NCBI GenBank assembly: GCA_966191535.1
Contig: CBIGPF010000005.1
Coordinates: 4,952 to 68,951, forward strand
Source of the DNA: Pseudomonas sp966191535
GTDB taxonomy: Bacteria > Pseudomonadota > Gammaproteobacteria > Pseudomonadales > Pseudomonadaceae
Length of the DNA: 64,000 nucleotides
Direction: 5' to 3'
Position 1 is the stretch's first letter, and each line of letters starts with the position of its first letter. This document shows positions 1 to 7,619 of the stretch, in pieces. The position numbers and the translations under genes are program-made. Below the pieces are notes generated by a model. The model was not told where the DNA came from, ran no database searches, and saw only the letters and a program-made list of their open reading frames with translations.

Positions 1-2
1 AG

Positions 3-887
3 GCGCTGCTCAAGGACAGCGACCCGGACCTGCGCGCGATGGCCGAGGAGGAGGTGGCCGAGGCCAAGACCGCGCTGGTCGGCCTGGAGGATCGCCTGCA
101 GCGCATGCTGCTGCCCAAGGACCCCAACGACAGCCGCAACGTCTTCCTGGAAATCCGCGCCGGCACTGGCGGCGACGAAGCCGCGATCTTCTCCGGCGAT
201 CTGTTCCGCATGTACTCGCGTTACGCCGAGAAGCAGGGCTGGCGCGTGGAAATCATGTCCGAGAACGAGGGCGAGCACGGCGGCTATAAGGAAGTCATCG
301 CCCGCGTGGAAGGCGAGAGCGTCTACGCCAAGCTCAAGTTCGAATCCGGCGCCCACCGCGTGCAGCGCGTGCCGGCCACCGAATCCCAGGGCCGCATCCA
401 CACCTCGGCGTGCACCGTGGCGGTGCTGCCTGAGCCGGACGAACAGGCGGCCATCGAGATCAACCCGGCCGACCTGCGCGTGGACACCTACCGCTCCTCC
501 GGCGCCGGCGGCCAGCACGTGAACAAGACCGATTCGGCTGTGCGCATCACGCACATCCCGTCGGGCATCGTGGTCGAGTGCCAGGAAGAGCGCTCGCAGC
601 ACAAGAACCGCGCCAAGGCCATGGCCTGGCTGGCGGCCAAGCTCAACGACCAGCAGCAGTCCGCCGCCCAGCAGGCGATCGCCAGCACGCGCAAGCTGCT
701 GGTCGGTTCGGGCGATCGCTCCGAGCGCATCCGCACCTACAATTTCCCCCAGGGCCGGGTGACCGACCACCGCATCAATCTCACCCTGTATTCCCTGGGC
801 GAGGTGATGGAAGGCGCGGTGGAGCAGGTCATCGAGCCGCTACTGCAAGAGTTCCAGGCCGACCAGCTGGCCGCACTGGGTGATTGA
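3..887 (+). CDS. prfA: Peptide chain release factor 1 (5' end cut by window)
   Basis: Class I release factor that reads UAA and UAG stop codons in the ribosomal A site and triggers peptide release. The frame is open from base 3 with no start, and the residues before the first internal Met match the usual RF1 helical domain. About 294 of the normal 360 residues are present. The GGQ peptidyl-hydrolysis loop lies at bases 507-515 in the context SGAGGQHVNKT, which also contains the glutamine methylated by PrmC. The conserved basic stretch after it (QHKNRAKAM) and the C-terminal RF1 region (RTYNFPQGRVTDHR) are intact. prmC, its methyltransferase gene, follows at once, as is usual in proteobacteria. 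Confidence 0.97.
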   Translation, partial: ALLKDSDPDLRAMAEEEVAEAKTALVGLEDRLQRMLLPKDPNDSRNVFLEIRAGTGGDEAAIFSGDLFRMYSRYAEKQGWRVEIMSENEGEHGGYKEVIARVEGESVYAKLKFESGAHRVQRVPATESQGRIHTSACTVAVLPEPDEQAAIEINPADLRVDTYRSSGAGGQHVNKTDSAVRITHIPSGIVVECQEERSQHKNRAKAMAWLAAKLNDQQQSAAQQAIASTRKLLVGSGDRSERIRTYNFPQGRVTDHRINLTLYSLGEVMEGAVEQVIEPLLQEFQADQLAALGD

Positions 888-933
888 TAGTGCGGGTGAT
901 CGAAAGAGCGGGCGACTGAGAGAGCGACAGACC

Positions 934-1764
934 ATGGCAACCATCATGACCCTGCTCAACGAGGCACAACTGCCGGATTCGCCCAGCGCGCGTCTGGATG
1001 CCGAGCTTCTGCTCAGCGCCGCGTTGGGCAAACCGCGCAGCTTCCTGCGCACCTGGCCCGAGCGCGTGGTCAGCCGCGAGGCCCACGATCTCTACGACCG
1101 CTATCTGGCGCGCCGGGTGGCCGGCGAGCCGGTGGCCTACATCCTCGGCCGCCAGGGCTTCTGGAGCCTGGACCTGGAAGTCGCGCCGCACACGCTGATT
1201 CCGCGTCCGGACACCGAGCTGCTGGTGGAGACGGCGCTGGCGCTGCTGCCGGCCTCGCCGTCGCGCGTGCTCGACCTGGGCACCGGCACCGGCGCCATCG
1301 CCCTCGCCCTGGCGTGCGAACGCCTGAGCTGGCAGGTGCTGGGCGTCGACCGGATTCCCGAGGCCGTGGCCCTGGCCGAACGCAACCGCGAGCGCCTGCG
1401 CCTGGCCAACGTGGCCTTCCAGGCGAGCCACTGGTTCTCCGCGTTGGCCGATGAACGCTTCTCGCTGATCGTCAGCAACCCGCCTTACATTCCCAGCACC
1501 GATCCGCACCTCAGGCAGGGTGACGTGCGCTTCGAGCCGTCGAGCGCGCTGGTCTCCGGGCCGGACGGGCTGGACGACCTCCGCCTGATCATCGACCAGG
1601 CGCCGAACCACCTGGAGAACGGCGGCTGGCTGATGCTCGAACACGGCTTCGACCAGCCTGACGCTGTGCGCGACCTGCTGCTCACCCGTGGTTTCAGCGC
1701 GGTGGAAAGCCGTCGCGACCTGGGCGGCCACGAGCGCATCAGCCTGGGACGCTGGACATGCTGA
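934..1764 (+). CDS. prmC: Release factor glutamine methyltransferase PrmC (HemK)
   Basis: SAM-dependent N5-glutamine methyltransferase that modifies the GGQ glutamine of RF1 and RF2. The protein is 276 aa from the ATG at 934, preceded by a purine-rich GAGAGAG stretch. A longer frame opens at 880 inside prfA, but its extra 18 residues do not look like PrmC. The N-terminal helical domain precedes a Rossmann methyltransferase domain with the SAM loop DLGTGTG at about 114-120 and the catalytic NPPY at 182-185. It ends in a 7-nt overlap with moeB, so translational coupling is likely. The old name HemK reflects a disproved heme role. Confidence 0.96.
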   Translation: MATIMTLLNEAQLPDSPSARLDAELLLSAALGKPRSFLRTWPERVVSREAHDLYDRYLARRVAGEPVAYILGRQGFWSLDLEVAPHTLIPRPDTELLVETALALLPASPSRVLDLGTGTGAIALALACERLSWQVLGVDRIPEAVALAERNRERLRLANVAFQASHWFSALADERFSLIVSNPPYIPSTDPHLRQGDVRFEPSSALVSGPDGLDDLRLIIDQAPNHLENGGWLMLEHGFDQPDAVRDLLLTRGFSAVESRRDLGGHERISLGRWTC

Positions 1765-2513
1765 CCGATAACGAGCTGCTGCGTTACAGCCGGCAGATCC
1801 TTCTGCCGCAGATCGACGTGGACGGCCAACTGCGCCTGAAGGACAGCCGCGTGCTGATCGTCGGCCTCGGTGGCCTCGGTGCCCCGGTGGCGCTTTACCT
1901 GGCCGCGGCCGGCGTCGGCGAGCTGCACCTGGCGGACTTCGACACGGTCGACCTGACCAACCTGCAGCGGCAGATCATCCACGGCACCGACAGCGTCGGC
2001 GTGGGCAAGGTGGATTCCGCCATCGCCCGCCTGACCGCGCTGAATCCGGACGTGAAGCTGGTCGCTCATCGCCAGGCGCTGGACGCCGACTCCCTCGATG
2101 CCGCCGTGGCGGGTGTCGATCTGGTGCTCGACTGCTGCGACAACTTCGGCACCCGCGAGGCAGTGAACGCAGCCTGCGTCGCCGCGAAGAAGCCGCTGGT
2201 GAGTGGCGCTGCCATACGCCTGGAAGGGCAGCTCTCGGTGTTCGACCCGCGCCGCGAGGAGAGCCCCTGCTACCACTGCCTGTATGGCCACGGTAGCGAA
2301 GCCGAACTGACCTGCAGCGAAGCTGGCGTAGTCGGCCCGCTGGTGGGGCTGGTGGGCAGCCTGCAGGCGCTGGAGGCGCTGAAGCTGCTGGCCGGTTTCG
2401 GGGAGCCGCTGGTGGGACGCCTGCTGTTGATCGATGCCCTCGGCACACGCTTCCGTGAGTTGCGGGTCAAGCGCGATCCGCAGTGTGCCGTGTGCGGAGC
2501 CGCGCATGGCTGA
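1758..2513 (+). CDS. moeB: Molybdopterin-synthase adenylyltransferase MoeB
   Basis: E1-like enzyme that adenylates the C-terminal Gly-Gly of MoaD during molybdenum cofactor synthesis. The 251-aa protein has the ThiF/MoeB nucleotide-binding loop GLGGLG near residue 36, the acidic DFDTVDLTNLQRQ stretch, and two zinc-binding Cys pairs: CYHC in the second half and CAVC at the C-terminus. It lacks the rhodanese domain of MoeZ-type proteins, so it is the short form. It overlaps prmC by 7 nt and murI by 8 nt, as in Pseudomonas prfA loci. ThiF is the main alternative, but length and context favour MoeB. Confidence 0.93.
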   Translation: MLTDNELLRYSRQILLPQIDVDGQLRLKDSRVLIVGLGGLGAPVALYLAAAGVGELHLADFDTVDLTNLQRQIIHGTDSVGVGKVDSAIARLTALNPDVKLVAHRQALDADSLDAAVAGVDLVLDCCDNFGTREAVNAACVAAKKPLVSGAAIRLEGQLSVFDPRREESPCYHCLYGHGSEAELTCSEAGVVGPLVGLVGSLQALEALKLLAGFGEPLVGRLLLIDALGTRFRELRVKRDPQCAVCGAAHG

Positions 2514-3300
2514 TGCCGCGCCGATCGGCGTATTCGACTCCGGCGTGGGCGGGCTCAGCGTCCTCCACGAAATCCGGGCGCGGCTTCCCCAAGAATCCCT
2601 GATCTACCTCGCCGACTGCGGCCACGTGCCCTACGGCGAGAAGACTCCTGAGTACATCCGCGCGCGTTGCCGTGCCATCGCCGACTTCCTCCTGTCCCGT
2701 GGCGCCAAGGCGCTGGTGCTGGCCTGCAACACGGCCACTGCCGCTGCCGCCGCGGACCTGCGCGAACTTTATCCACAGCTGCCCATCGTGGCCATGGAGC
2801 CGGCGGTGAAGCCTGCCGCCGAGGCAACCCGCAGCGGTGTGGTGGGCGTGCTCGCCACCACCGGAACGTTGAAAAGCGCTCGGTTCGCCGCGTTGCTGGA
2901 TCGCTTCGCCAGCGACGTCCGGGTCGTCACCCAGCCTTGTCCGGGGCTGGTGGAGCGCATCGAACTGGGTGACCTGAGTGGCCCGCAGACCCGCGAATTG
3001 CTGCAAGGCTACGTGGCGCCACTCCTGGCGGAGGGATGCGACACGCTGATCCTCGGCTGCACCCATTACCCGTTCCTTCGCCCGTTGCTACGCGAACTGG
3101 TGCCGGCGGACGTCTCGCTGGTCGATACCGGCGCCGCGGTGGCCCGTCAGCTCGAGCGCCTGTTGCAGGCGCGGGAAATGCTGGCCGAGGGTGCTGCGAA
3201 AAAAACTGAGCTATGGACCAGCGGTGCAGTCGAAGGACTCGAGCGTGTTTTGCCGGTGCTGTGGGGCTCCCAGGAACCGGTCAATTACTTCCCGGGCTGA
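2506..3300 (+). CDS. murI: Glutamate racemase
   Basis: Cofactor-independent racemase giving D-glutamate for peptidoglycan precursors in the cytoplasm. The start at 2506 gives 264 aa beginning MADAAPIGVFDSGVGGLSVL, the normal N-terminus of the family. An in-frame ATG at 2434 would add 24 residues that merely translate moeB sequence. The two catalytic cysteines are visible in ACNTATA (first half) and LGCTHYPF (second half), and the substrate loop includes ADCGHVPYGEK. It overlaps moeB by 8 nt and closes the four-gene rightward run. No hairpin with a T-run follows it; the gap to pagL carries palindromes. Confidence 0.96.
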   Translation: MADAAPIGVFDSGVGGLSVLHEIRARLPQESLIYLADCGHVPYGEKTPEYIRARCRAIADFLLSRGAKALVLACNTATAAAAADLRELYPQLPIVAMEPAVKPAAEATRSGVVGVLATTGTLKSARFAALLDRFASDVRVVTQPCPGLVERIELGDLSGPQTRELLQGYVAPLLAEGCDTLILGCTHYPFLRPLLRELVPADVSLVDTGAAVARQLERLLQAREMLAEGAAKKTELWTSGAVEGLERVLPVLWGSQEPVNYFPG

Positions 3301-3308
3301 TCGAAAAA

Positions 3309-3363
3309 ATAGCTAGCTATGCACTTTGGTCTGTCAGCAAATGCTGACAAATGGCCTTATAAT
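3309..3363 (+). promoter_or_regulatory. pagL upstream region: two palindromes and a TATAAT
   Basis: The gap between murI and pagL holds a 12-bp palindrome ATAGCTAGCTAT (3309-3320) and an 18-bp dyad TGTCAGCAAATGCTGACA (3332-3349, perfect 8-bp arms around AA). A consensus -10 hexamer TATAAT lies at 3358-3363. The larger dyad covers the expected -35 position, where no good TTGACA is present, so an activator or repressor site is plausible. The bound regulator cannot be named from sequence. Confidence 0.5.
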
Positions 3364-3416
3364 TGCCGGCTATTCGCGGGGATTTTTCATTCAGCTTTCT
3401 AATAAAGGATGTTTCG

Positions 3417-3938
3417 ATGAAGAAACTACTCTCGCTTGCCGCCGTGGCAGCTTTGACTCTGGGGCATCTGGTCTCCGCACAGGCCGCTGGCCTGACCGGC
3501 GCCGTCGGCGTAACCGGGCAGAACACCATGACCTACCGCCTGGGCCTGGGATTCGACTGGGACAAGAGCTGGTGGGAAAGCTCCACCGGGCGCCTGACCG
3601 GCTACTGGGACGCCGGCTATACCTACTGGGAAGGTGGTGACGAGGCCAGCGGCCGACACTCGCTGTCCTTCAGCCCGGTCTTCGTCTACGAGTTCTCCGG
3701 CGCGCAGGTCAAACCCTTCATCGAAGCCGGTATCGGCGTAGCCATGTTCAGCGGCTCCCACGTTGGCGACCAGAACCTGGGCGGCGCCTTCAACTTCGAA
3801 GATCGCCTGGGCGTCGGCCTGCGTTTCGGCGAGGGCCAGGCCCTGGGAGTGCGTGCCATGCACTACTCCAACGCCGGCATCAGCCAGCCGAACGACGGCA
3901 TCGAATCCTACAGCCTCTATTACACGCATCCGCTGTAA
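3417..3938 (+). CDS. pagL: Lipid A 3-O-deacylase PagL
   Basis: Outer-membrane esterase that removes the 3-O acyl chain of lipid A. The start at 3417 is chosen because AAGGA lies 8 nt upstream and a Sec signal follows at once (MKKLLSLAAVAAL, cleavage near AQA/AGL). The resulting 173 aa equal the length I recall for P. aeruginosa PagL. The mature part has alternating hydrophobic strands of a small beta-barrel. The catalytic His-Ser pair is in AMHYSNAG, followed by the conserved Glu in GIESYS, and the protein ends in an aromatic-rich strand. It follows murI as in P. aeruginosa and has its own promoter region and terminator. Confidence 0.9.
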   Translation: MKKLLSLAAVAALTLGHLVSAQAAGLTGAVGVTGQNTMTYRLGLGFDWDKSWWESSTGRLTGYWDAGYTYWEGGDEASGRHSLSFSPVFVYEFSGAQVKPFIEAGIGVAMFSGSHVGDQNLGGAFNFEDRLGVGLRFGEGQALGVRAMHYSNAGISQPNDGIESYSLYYTHPL

Positions 3939-3955
3939 CAGGGCGCTGACAAAGA

Positions 3956-3982
3956 AAGCCGGGCCTGAGCCCGGCTTTTTTT
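3956..3982 (+). terminator. Rho-independent terminator of pagL
   Basis: AAGCCGGGC, loop CTGA, GCCCGGCTT, then a run of T. The perfect 9-bp GC-rich stem begins 18 nt after the pagL stop codon. Confidence 0.9.
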
Positions 3983-4040
3983 GTGCGCGACATAACTGGC
4001 TGTCGGGCTCCCGCACCTTCGGGTAGCGCAGGTGTCCCCT

Positions 4041-4088
4041 TGCAGGAGCGCGCCATGCCCGCGATCGCGCGCATGGCGCACTCCTGCA
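4041..4088. repeat. REP-type palindrome
   Basis: Arms TGCAGGAGCGCGCCATG and CATGGCGCACTCCTGCA face each other across a short GC-rich centre, between the 3' ends of pagL and the photolyase gene. It belongs to the dispersed GGAGCG/CGCTCC palindrome family seen throughout this window. Confidence 0.75.
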
Positions 4089-4102
4089 GGTCGGGACTGT
4101 CT

Positions 4103-5530
4103 TCAGCGTGTGGCGGCGAGGTTCTTGAACGCTTCCAGCGCCCGTTCCCGCGTGGCCGACAGATCGCACATCGGCTGTGGATAACGTTCTGCGCCGAACA
4201 GCCCGAGCTTCGACGGATCGTGCATTGCCCGGCCCTGCAGCCCGGCCAGCTCCGGGACCCAGCGGCGGATGAAGCGGCCGTCCGGGTCGAAGCGCTCTGA
4301 CTGAGAGATCGGGTTGAAAATGCGGAAGTAGGGCGCCGCGTCGGTGCCGGTCGAGGCGCTCCATTGCCAGCCGCCGTTGTTCGCCGCCAGGTCGCCGTCG
4401 ATCAGATGGCGCATGAACCAACGTTCGCCTTCGCGCCAGTCGATCAGCAGGTTCTTGGTGAGGAACATCGCCACCACCATGCGTAGTCGATTGTGCATCC
4501 AGCCGGTGGCGAGCAACTGGCGCATGGCGGCGTCGATGATGGGGAAGCCGGTGCGGCCCTGCTGCCAGTCCTCCAGGTCCTTCTGGTCGTAGCGCCACTT
4601 CAGTTTCTCGGTGTCCTCGCGGAAGGCGCGGTGCCGGCTCACGCGGGGGAAGCCAACGAGGATGTGCTTGTAGAACTCGCGCCAGAGCAGCTCGTTGATC
4701 CAGCTGACCGCGCCGCTGTTGCCGGTCTCGAACTCGCCGTGATTGTTCGCCAGCGCCGCATGCAGGCATTGCCGGGGGGAAAGCACGCCCGCGGCCAGGT
4801 AAGGCGAGAGGCGGCTGGTGCCGTCGCGGGCGGGGAGGTCGCGGGTGTCCTGGTAGGTCTTGAGGATTTCGTCGGTGAACAACTCCACGCGCTCGTGGGC
4901 GGCGTCCTCACCCGCGGGCCATTCCTCGCTCAGCTCGGTCGGCGACGGTTCGAAGCCCTTCACCTGTCCGGGCACCTCGTCGCTGGCGATATCCAGCGCC
5001 TGCTGCGCGCGGGGCGCCGGCACGAGGCTGGGCACGCCGAGGTTAAGGCGTTCGTAGCAGACCTTGCGGAACTGGCTGTAGACCTGGAAGTACGTGCCGC
5101 CCTTGGTGAGGATGGTGCCCGGGGTGAAGAACAGCTGGTCGAGGTGGCTGCGCAGGCGGATACCGTCGTGCTCCAGCGCCTGCTCGACGGCAGCGTCGCG
5201 GGAGGTTTCGTTGACGCCGTATTCCTCGTTGACGTGGACGGTCTCGATGCCCAGCTCGCGGCACAGAGCGGCGATGGTGCGCGGGGCTTCATCCCACGTG
5301 TCCGCGCTGCGGATCAGCAGCGGGATGCGCAGCTTGTCGAGGCTGGCGCGCAGTTCGCGCAGGTTGCGCAGCCAGAAGTCGACCTTGCACGGCGCGTCAT
5401 CGTGGCGCTGCCACTGGCCGGGGCTGAGCAGGTAGAGGGCGATCACCGGGCCGCGTTCGGCGGCAGCGTGCAGGGCGCTGTTGTCGCGCAGGCGCAGGTC
5501 GGTGCGTAGCCATACAAGTTGGCGCTTCAT
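4103..5530 (-). CDS. phrB: Deoxyribodipyrimidine photolyase
   Basis: Blue-light enzyme that splits cyclobutane pyrimidine dimers using FADH and an antenna chromophore. The 475-aa protein starts QLVWLRTDLRLRDN, the antenna-domain signature. The C-terminal FAD domain shows RLSPYLAAGVLSPRQ, NELLWREFYKHIL, GFPIIDAAMRQL and the long NNGGWQW region typical of class I CPD photolyases. GGGAGG precedes the ATG, which overlaps the stop of the upstream MerR gene in an ATGA, so the two are translationally coupled. The setting (DUF523-DUF1722 gene, LitR-like regulator, photolyase) suggests light-induced expression through the TGTACA elements upstream of the operon. Confidence 0.95.
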   Translation of the reverse strand: MKRQLVWLRTDLRLRDNSALHAAAERGPVIALYLLSPGQWQRHDDAPCKVDFWLRNLRELRASLDKLRIPLLIRSADTWDEAPRTIAALCRELGIETVHVNEEYGVNETSRDAAVEQALEHDGIRLRSHLDQLFFTPGTILTKGGTYFQVYSQFRKVCYERLNLGVPSLVPAPRAQQALDIASDEVPGQVKGFEPSPTELSEEWPAGEDAAHERVELFTDEILKTYQDTRDLPARDGTSRLSPYLAAGVLSPRQCLHAALANNHGEFETGNSGAVSWINELLWREFYKHILVGFPRVSRHRAFREDTEKLKWRYDQKDLEDWQQGRTGFPIIDAAMRQLLATGWMHNRLRMVVAMFLTKNLLIDWREGERWFMRHLIDGDLAANNGGWQWSASTGTDAAPYFRIFNPISQSERFDPDGRFIRRWVPELAGLQGRAMHDPSKLGLFGAERYPQPMCDLSATRERALEAFKNLAATR

Positions 5531-6477
5531 GGGGCCTCCCTGTTGAGCAGGTGCAGTTCACGCAGCAGTTCGAACGCGGTGACCGGGTCGCTAGCCAGGT
5601 GCAGCGGTGGCTCGGCGATGGCCAGTTCCTGCAACGAATCGGGATGGATGGCGGTGGCGGGCCCTGCCAGCAGGCGCGGACAGTCGACGCCGGCCAGCAG
5701 CCGGGGCAGTTGCAGCAGGTTCAGCGTGCGGCTGGAGTAGAGCAACACGGCGCGCGGTTGCAGGCGTTCCACTGCCAGCGCCAACTCTCCCGGCGGCAAG
5801 GGCCAGTCGAAGATTTCCAGCGGGCAGCCGGCGCTGCTGGCCAGCCAGGCGGTGAGCCATAGCCCCGGCTCCAGCGGCAGGCCGGACTGGTTCACCAGCA
5901 GCAGCGGTGCACCGCGTTGCTGGCGGTTGTGGTGGTAGAGGCGGGTGCCGAACTTGGTGCGCAGCCAGGTATGGAAGAACACCCGCTCCAGCTGCGCACC
6001 GAACTGGCCCTGCCAGCGCCGTTCCAGCTCGTCCAGCAGGGGCAGCATCAGCTGTTCGCAGAGCGTTTGTGCGGGGTAGATCGCCAGCGCGCCGTTGAAC
6101 AGTTCGTCCAGCTGGCGCTCGTTGATCCGGCCGATGGCGGCGATGCACTGCTGGCGCAGGTCATCCCAGGGCGAGGCGGTGGTTTCTGCTGGCACAGGGG
6201 CATCTTCGTCGAGTAGCGCGCGGATCTTGCTCACCGCCACGCCACGGCCGAGCCAGGTGAGGATCGCCTGGATGCGCGCGATCTGCGCGTCGGAGTAGAG
6301 GCGGTGGCCCTTGGGGGTGCGCTGCGGGACGACCAGGCCATAGCGGCGCTCCCAGGCGCGCAGGGTGACCGGATTGACGCCGGTACGCCGGGAAACTTCG
6401 CGGATCGGCAGCCAGCCGTCGGCCAGGGCCTGACGGTAATCGTCGTCCGAGTCTCGGTGGGGGTGGTCGGGATTCAT
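5527..6477 (-). CDS. MerR-family regulator, LitR/CarH-like (no B12 motif)
   Basis: DNA-binding regulator. The N-terminal MerR helix-turn-helix reads IREVSRRTGVNPVTLRAWERR, then a wing and dimerisation helix. The C-terminal part (residues about 90-316) resembles the B12-binding region of CarH/LitR proteins, but the cobalamin motif DxHxxG is not there. Such cobalamin-free members are known as class III LitR in pseudomonads and act with a separate LOV photoreceptor, which is not in this window. The second ATG (6477) is chosen because AAAGG lies 6 nt before it; the first (6483) directly abuts that site. It sits between the DUF523 gene and the coupled phrB, so it probably regulates its own operon. 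Confidence 0.85.
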   Translation of the reverse strand: MNPDHPHRDSDDDYRQALADGWLPIREVSRRTGVNPVTLRAWERRYGLVVPQRTPKGHRLYSDAQIARIQAILTWLGRGVAVSKIRALLDEDAPVPAETTASPWDDLRQQCIAAIGRINERQLDELFNGALAIYPAQTLCEQLMLPLLDELERRWQGQFGAQLERVFFHTWLRTKFGTRLYHHNRQQRGAPLLLVNQSGLPLEPGLWLTAWLASSAGCPLEIFDWPLPPGELALAVERLQPRAVLLYSSRTLNLLQLPRLLAGVDCPRLLAGPATAIHPDSLQELAIAEPPLHLASDPVTAFELLRELHLLNREAP

Positions 6478-6495
6478 GGGCATCCTTTCGGTACG

Positions 6496-7455
6496 TCAGA
6501 TGGCATTGCGCAGGCTCAGGTCTTCAGGGTGCGGTTGCAGGTAGGCCTGGGCATCGATGTAGGGGTGCGGGTGCAGGCGGAAGTGATGCTTGAGCAGTGT
6601 CAGCGGCACCACCAGCGGGATCACGCCTTCGCGATACTGGTCGATCAGCCGTTGCATCTCGGCCTTCTCGGTCGATGGCAGGTCGTGCTTGAGATAACCC
6701 GCCAGGTGCTGCAGCACATTGCTATGGGTGCCACGGGTGGCGCAGGTACCCAGCGCCTGCATGAAGTCGCGGAAGTAGCCCGGGGCGAACTCTTCCAGCG
6801 CTTGTTCGCCGATCTTCGCCAGGCGTTGGCCGAGGGCGCTGTACTGCCGCGGGTTGTGTGCCATCAACTGGTACTTGTAGCGCGAGTGGAAACCGATCAC
6901 CGCGTGACGTGTCAGGCCTTCCTCGCACAGTCGCTGCCAGGCGGCGTAGGCGAACACGCGGGTGAGGAAGTTCTCGCGGATCACCGGATCGTTGAGCCGG
7001 CCTTCCTCTTCCGCCGGCAGTGCCGGGCGCGCGGCGCAAAATGTCTCCGCGTAGAGCCCGCGCACGCCTGGCGGACGCAACTGGCCGTCGAAGCGATACA
7101 GCTTGACCCGCTGCAAGCCGCAGGAGGGCGATTGCTGCATGAAGATGTAGCCACAGATGTCCTGCAACTGCCCCGCCTGCTTGCGGCCGAAGTCACGCAA
7201 GGCATCGCTGACGTCGCGGGCGCCTTCGCGCTGGATCAGTGCCCGTGGGTCTTCCCGGTCACCCACCAGGCGCAGGGTGGGGCGCGGCACGCCGAGGCCG
7301 ATGGCGACTTCCGGGCACACCGGGACGAAGTCGAAATGGCGGCTGAGCACGTCCAGGCACAGGCGCGAGGCCTTGTGCCCGCCGTTGTAGCGCACCGGCT
7401 CGCCGAGCAGACAGGCGCTGATGGCGAGCTTGGGGCGGGGAGAGGTGTCGGGCAT
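6496..7455 (-). CDS. DUF523-DUF1722 protein (YbgA-like)
   Basis: Two-domain protein of unknown activity. The N-terminal DUF523 (residues about 1-150) carries the conserved cysteine motifs SACLLGEPVRYNGG, PVCPE and QQSPSCG, which suggest a metal or Fe-S site. The C-terminal DUF1722 (about 165-315) is the YbgA domain often found beside photolyase genes. The ATG at 7455 is chosen. A TTG at 7479 would extend the frame, but it lies inside the TTGTACAA element and is more likely operator. It is the first gene of a leftward operon with the LitR-like gene and phrB. A role in light or UV response is inferred only from that context. Confidence 0.85.
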   Translation of the reverse strand: MPDTSPRPKLAISACLLGEPVRYNGGHKASRLCLDVLSRHFDFVPVCPEVAIGLGVPRPTLRLVGDREDPRALIQREGARDVSDALRDFGRKQAGQLQDICGYIFMQQSPSCGLQRVKLYRFDGQLRPPGVRGLYAETFCAARPALPAEEEGRLNDPVIRENFLTRVFAYAAWQRLCEEGLTRHAVIGFHSRYKYQLMAHNPRQYSALGQRLAKIGEQALEEFAPGYFRDFMQALGTCATRGTHSNVLQHLAGYLKHDLPSTEKAEMQRLIDQYREGVIPLVVPLTLLKHHFRLHPHPYIDAQAYLQPHPEDLSLRNAI

Positions 7456-7471
7456 GACGGCCACCGATTTC

Positions 7472-7547
7472 TTGTACAAGGTTTATTGGTTTGTACAACT
7501 ATCGGTAAGGATAGGCGCAGGGTTGTACAAGTGCAAAGGCTTGTACA
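7472..7547. promoter_or_regulatory. TGTACA element array upstream of the photolyase operon
   Basis: Four TGTACA hexamers occur within 75 bp: 7473-7478, 7492-7497, 7524-7529 and 7542-7547. The second pair is separated by 12 nt and the first by 13 nt. As I recall, the LitR-type regulator PplR1 of P. putida binds T(G/A)TACA-N12-TGTACA, so these are probable operators for the regulator encoded at 5527-6477. The array lies between the leftward photolyase operon and the 3' end of the FAD oxidoreductase gene. Confidence 0.7.
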
Positions 7548-7619
7548 GGGCTGCGGCTCGAGACGAAGGACGACCGCGACCCTCTCCCGTGGGAAGAGGG
7601 TGAGCGATTCAGGCGTGGA

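Noticed and set aside
829..1731. Long antisense open frame opposite prmC
   Set aside because: Gln/Arg/Ala-rich shadow of a GC-rich gene with no family motif; prmC is certain.
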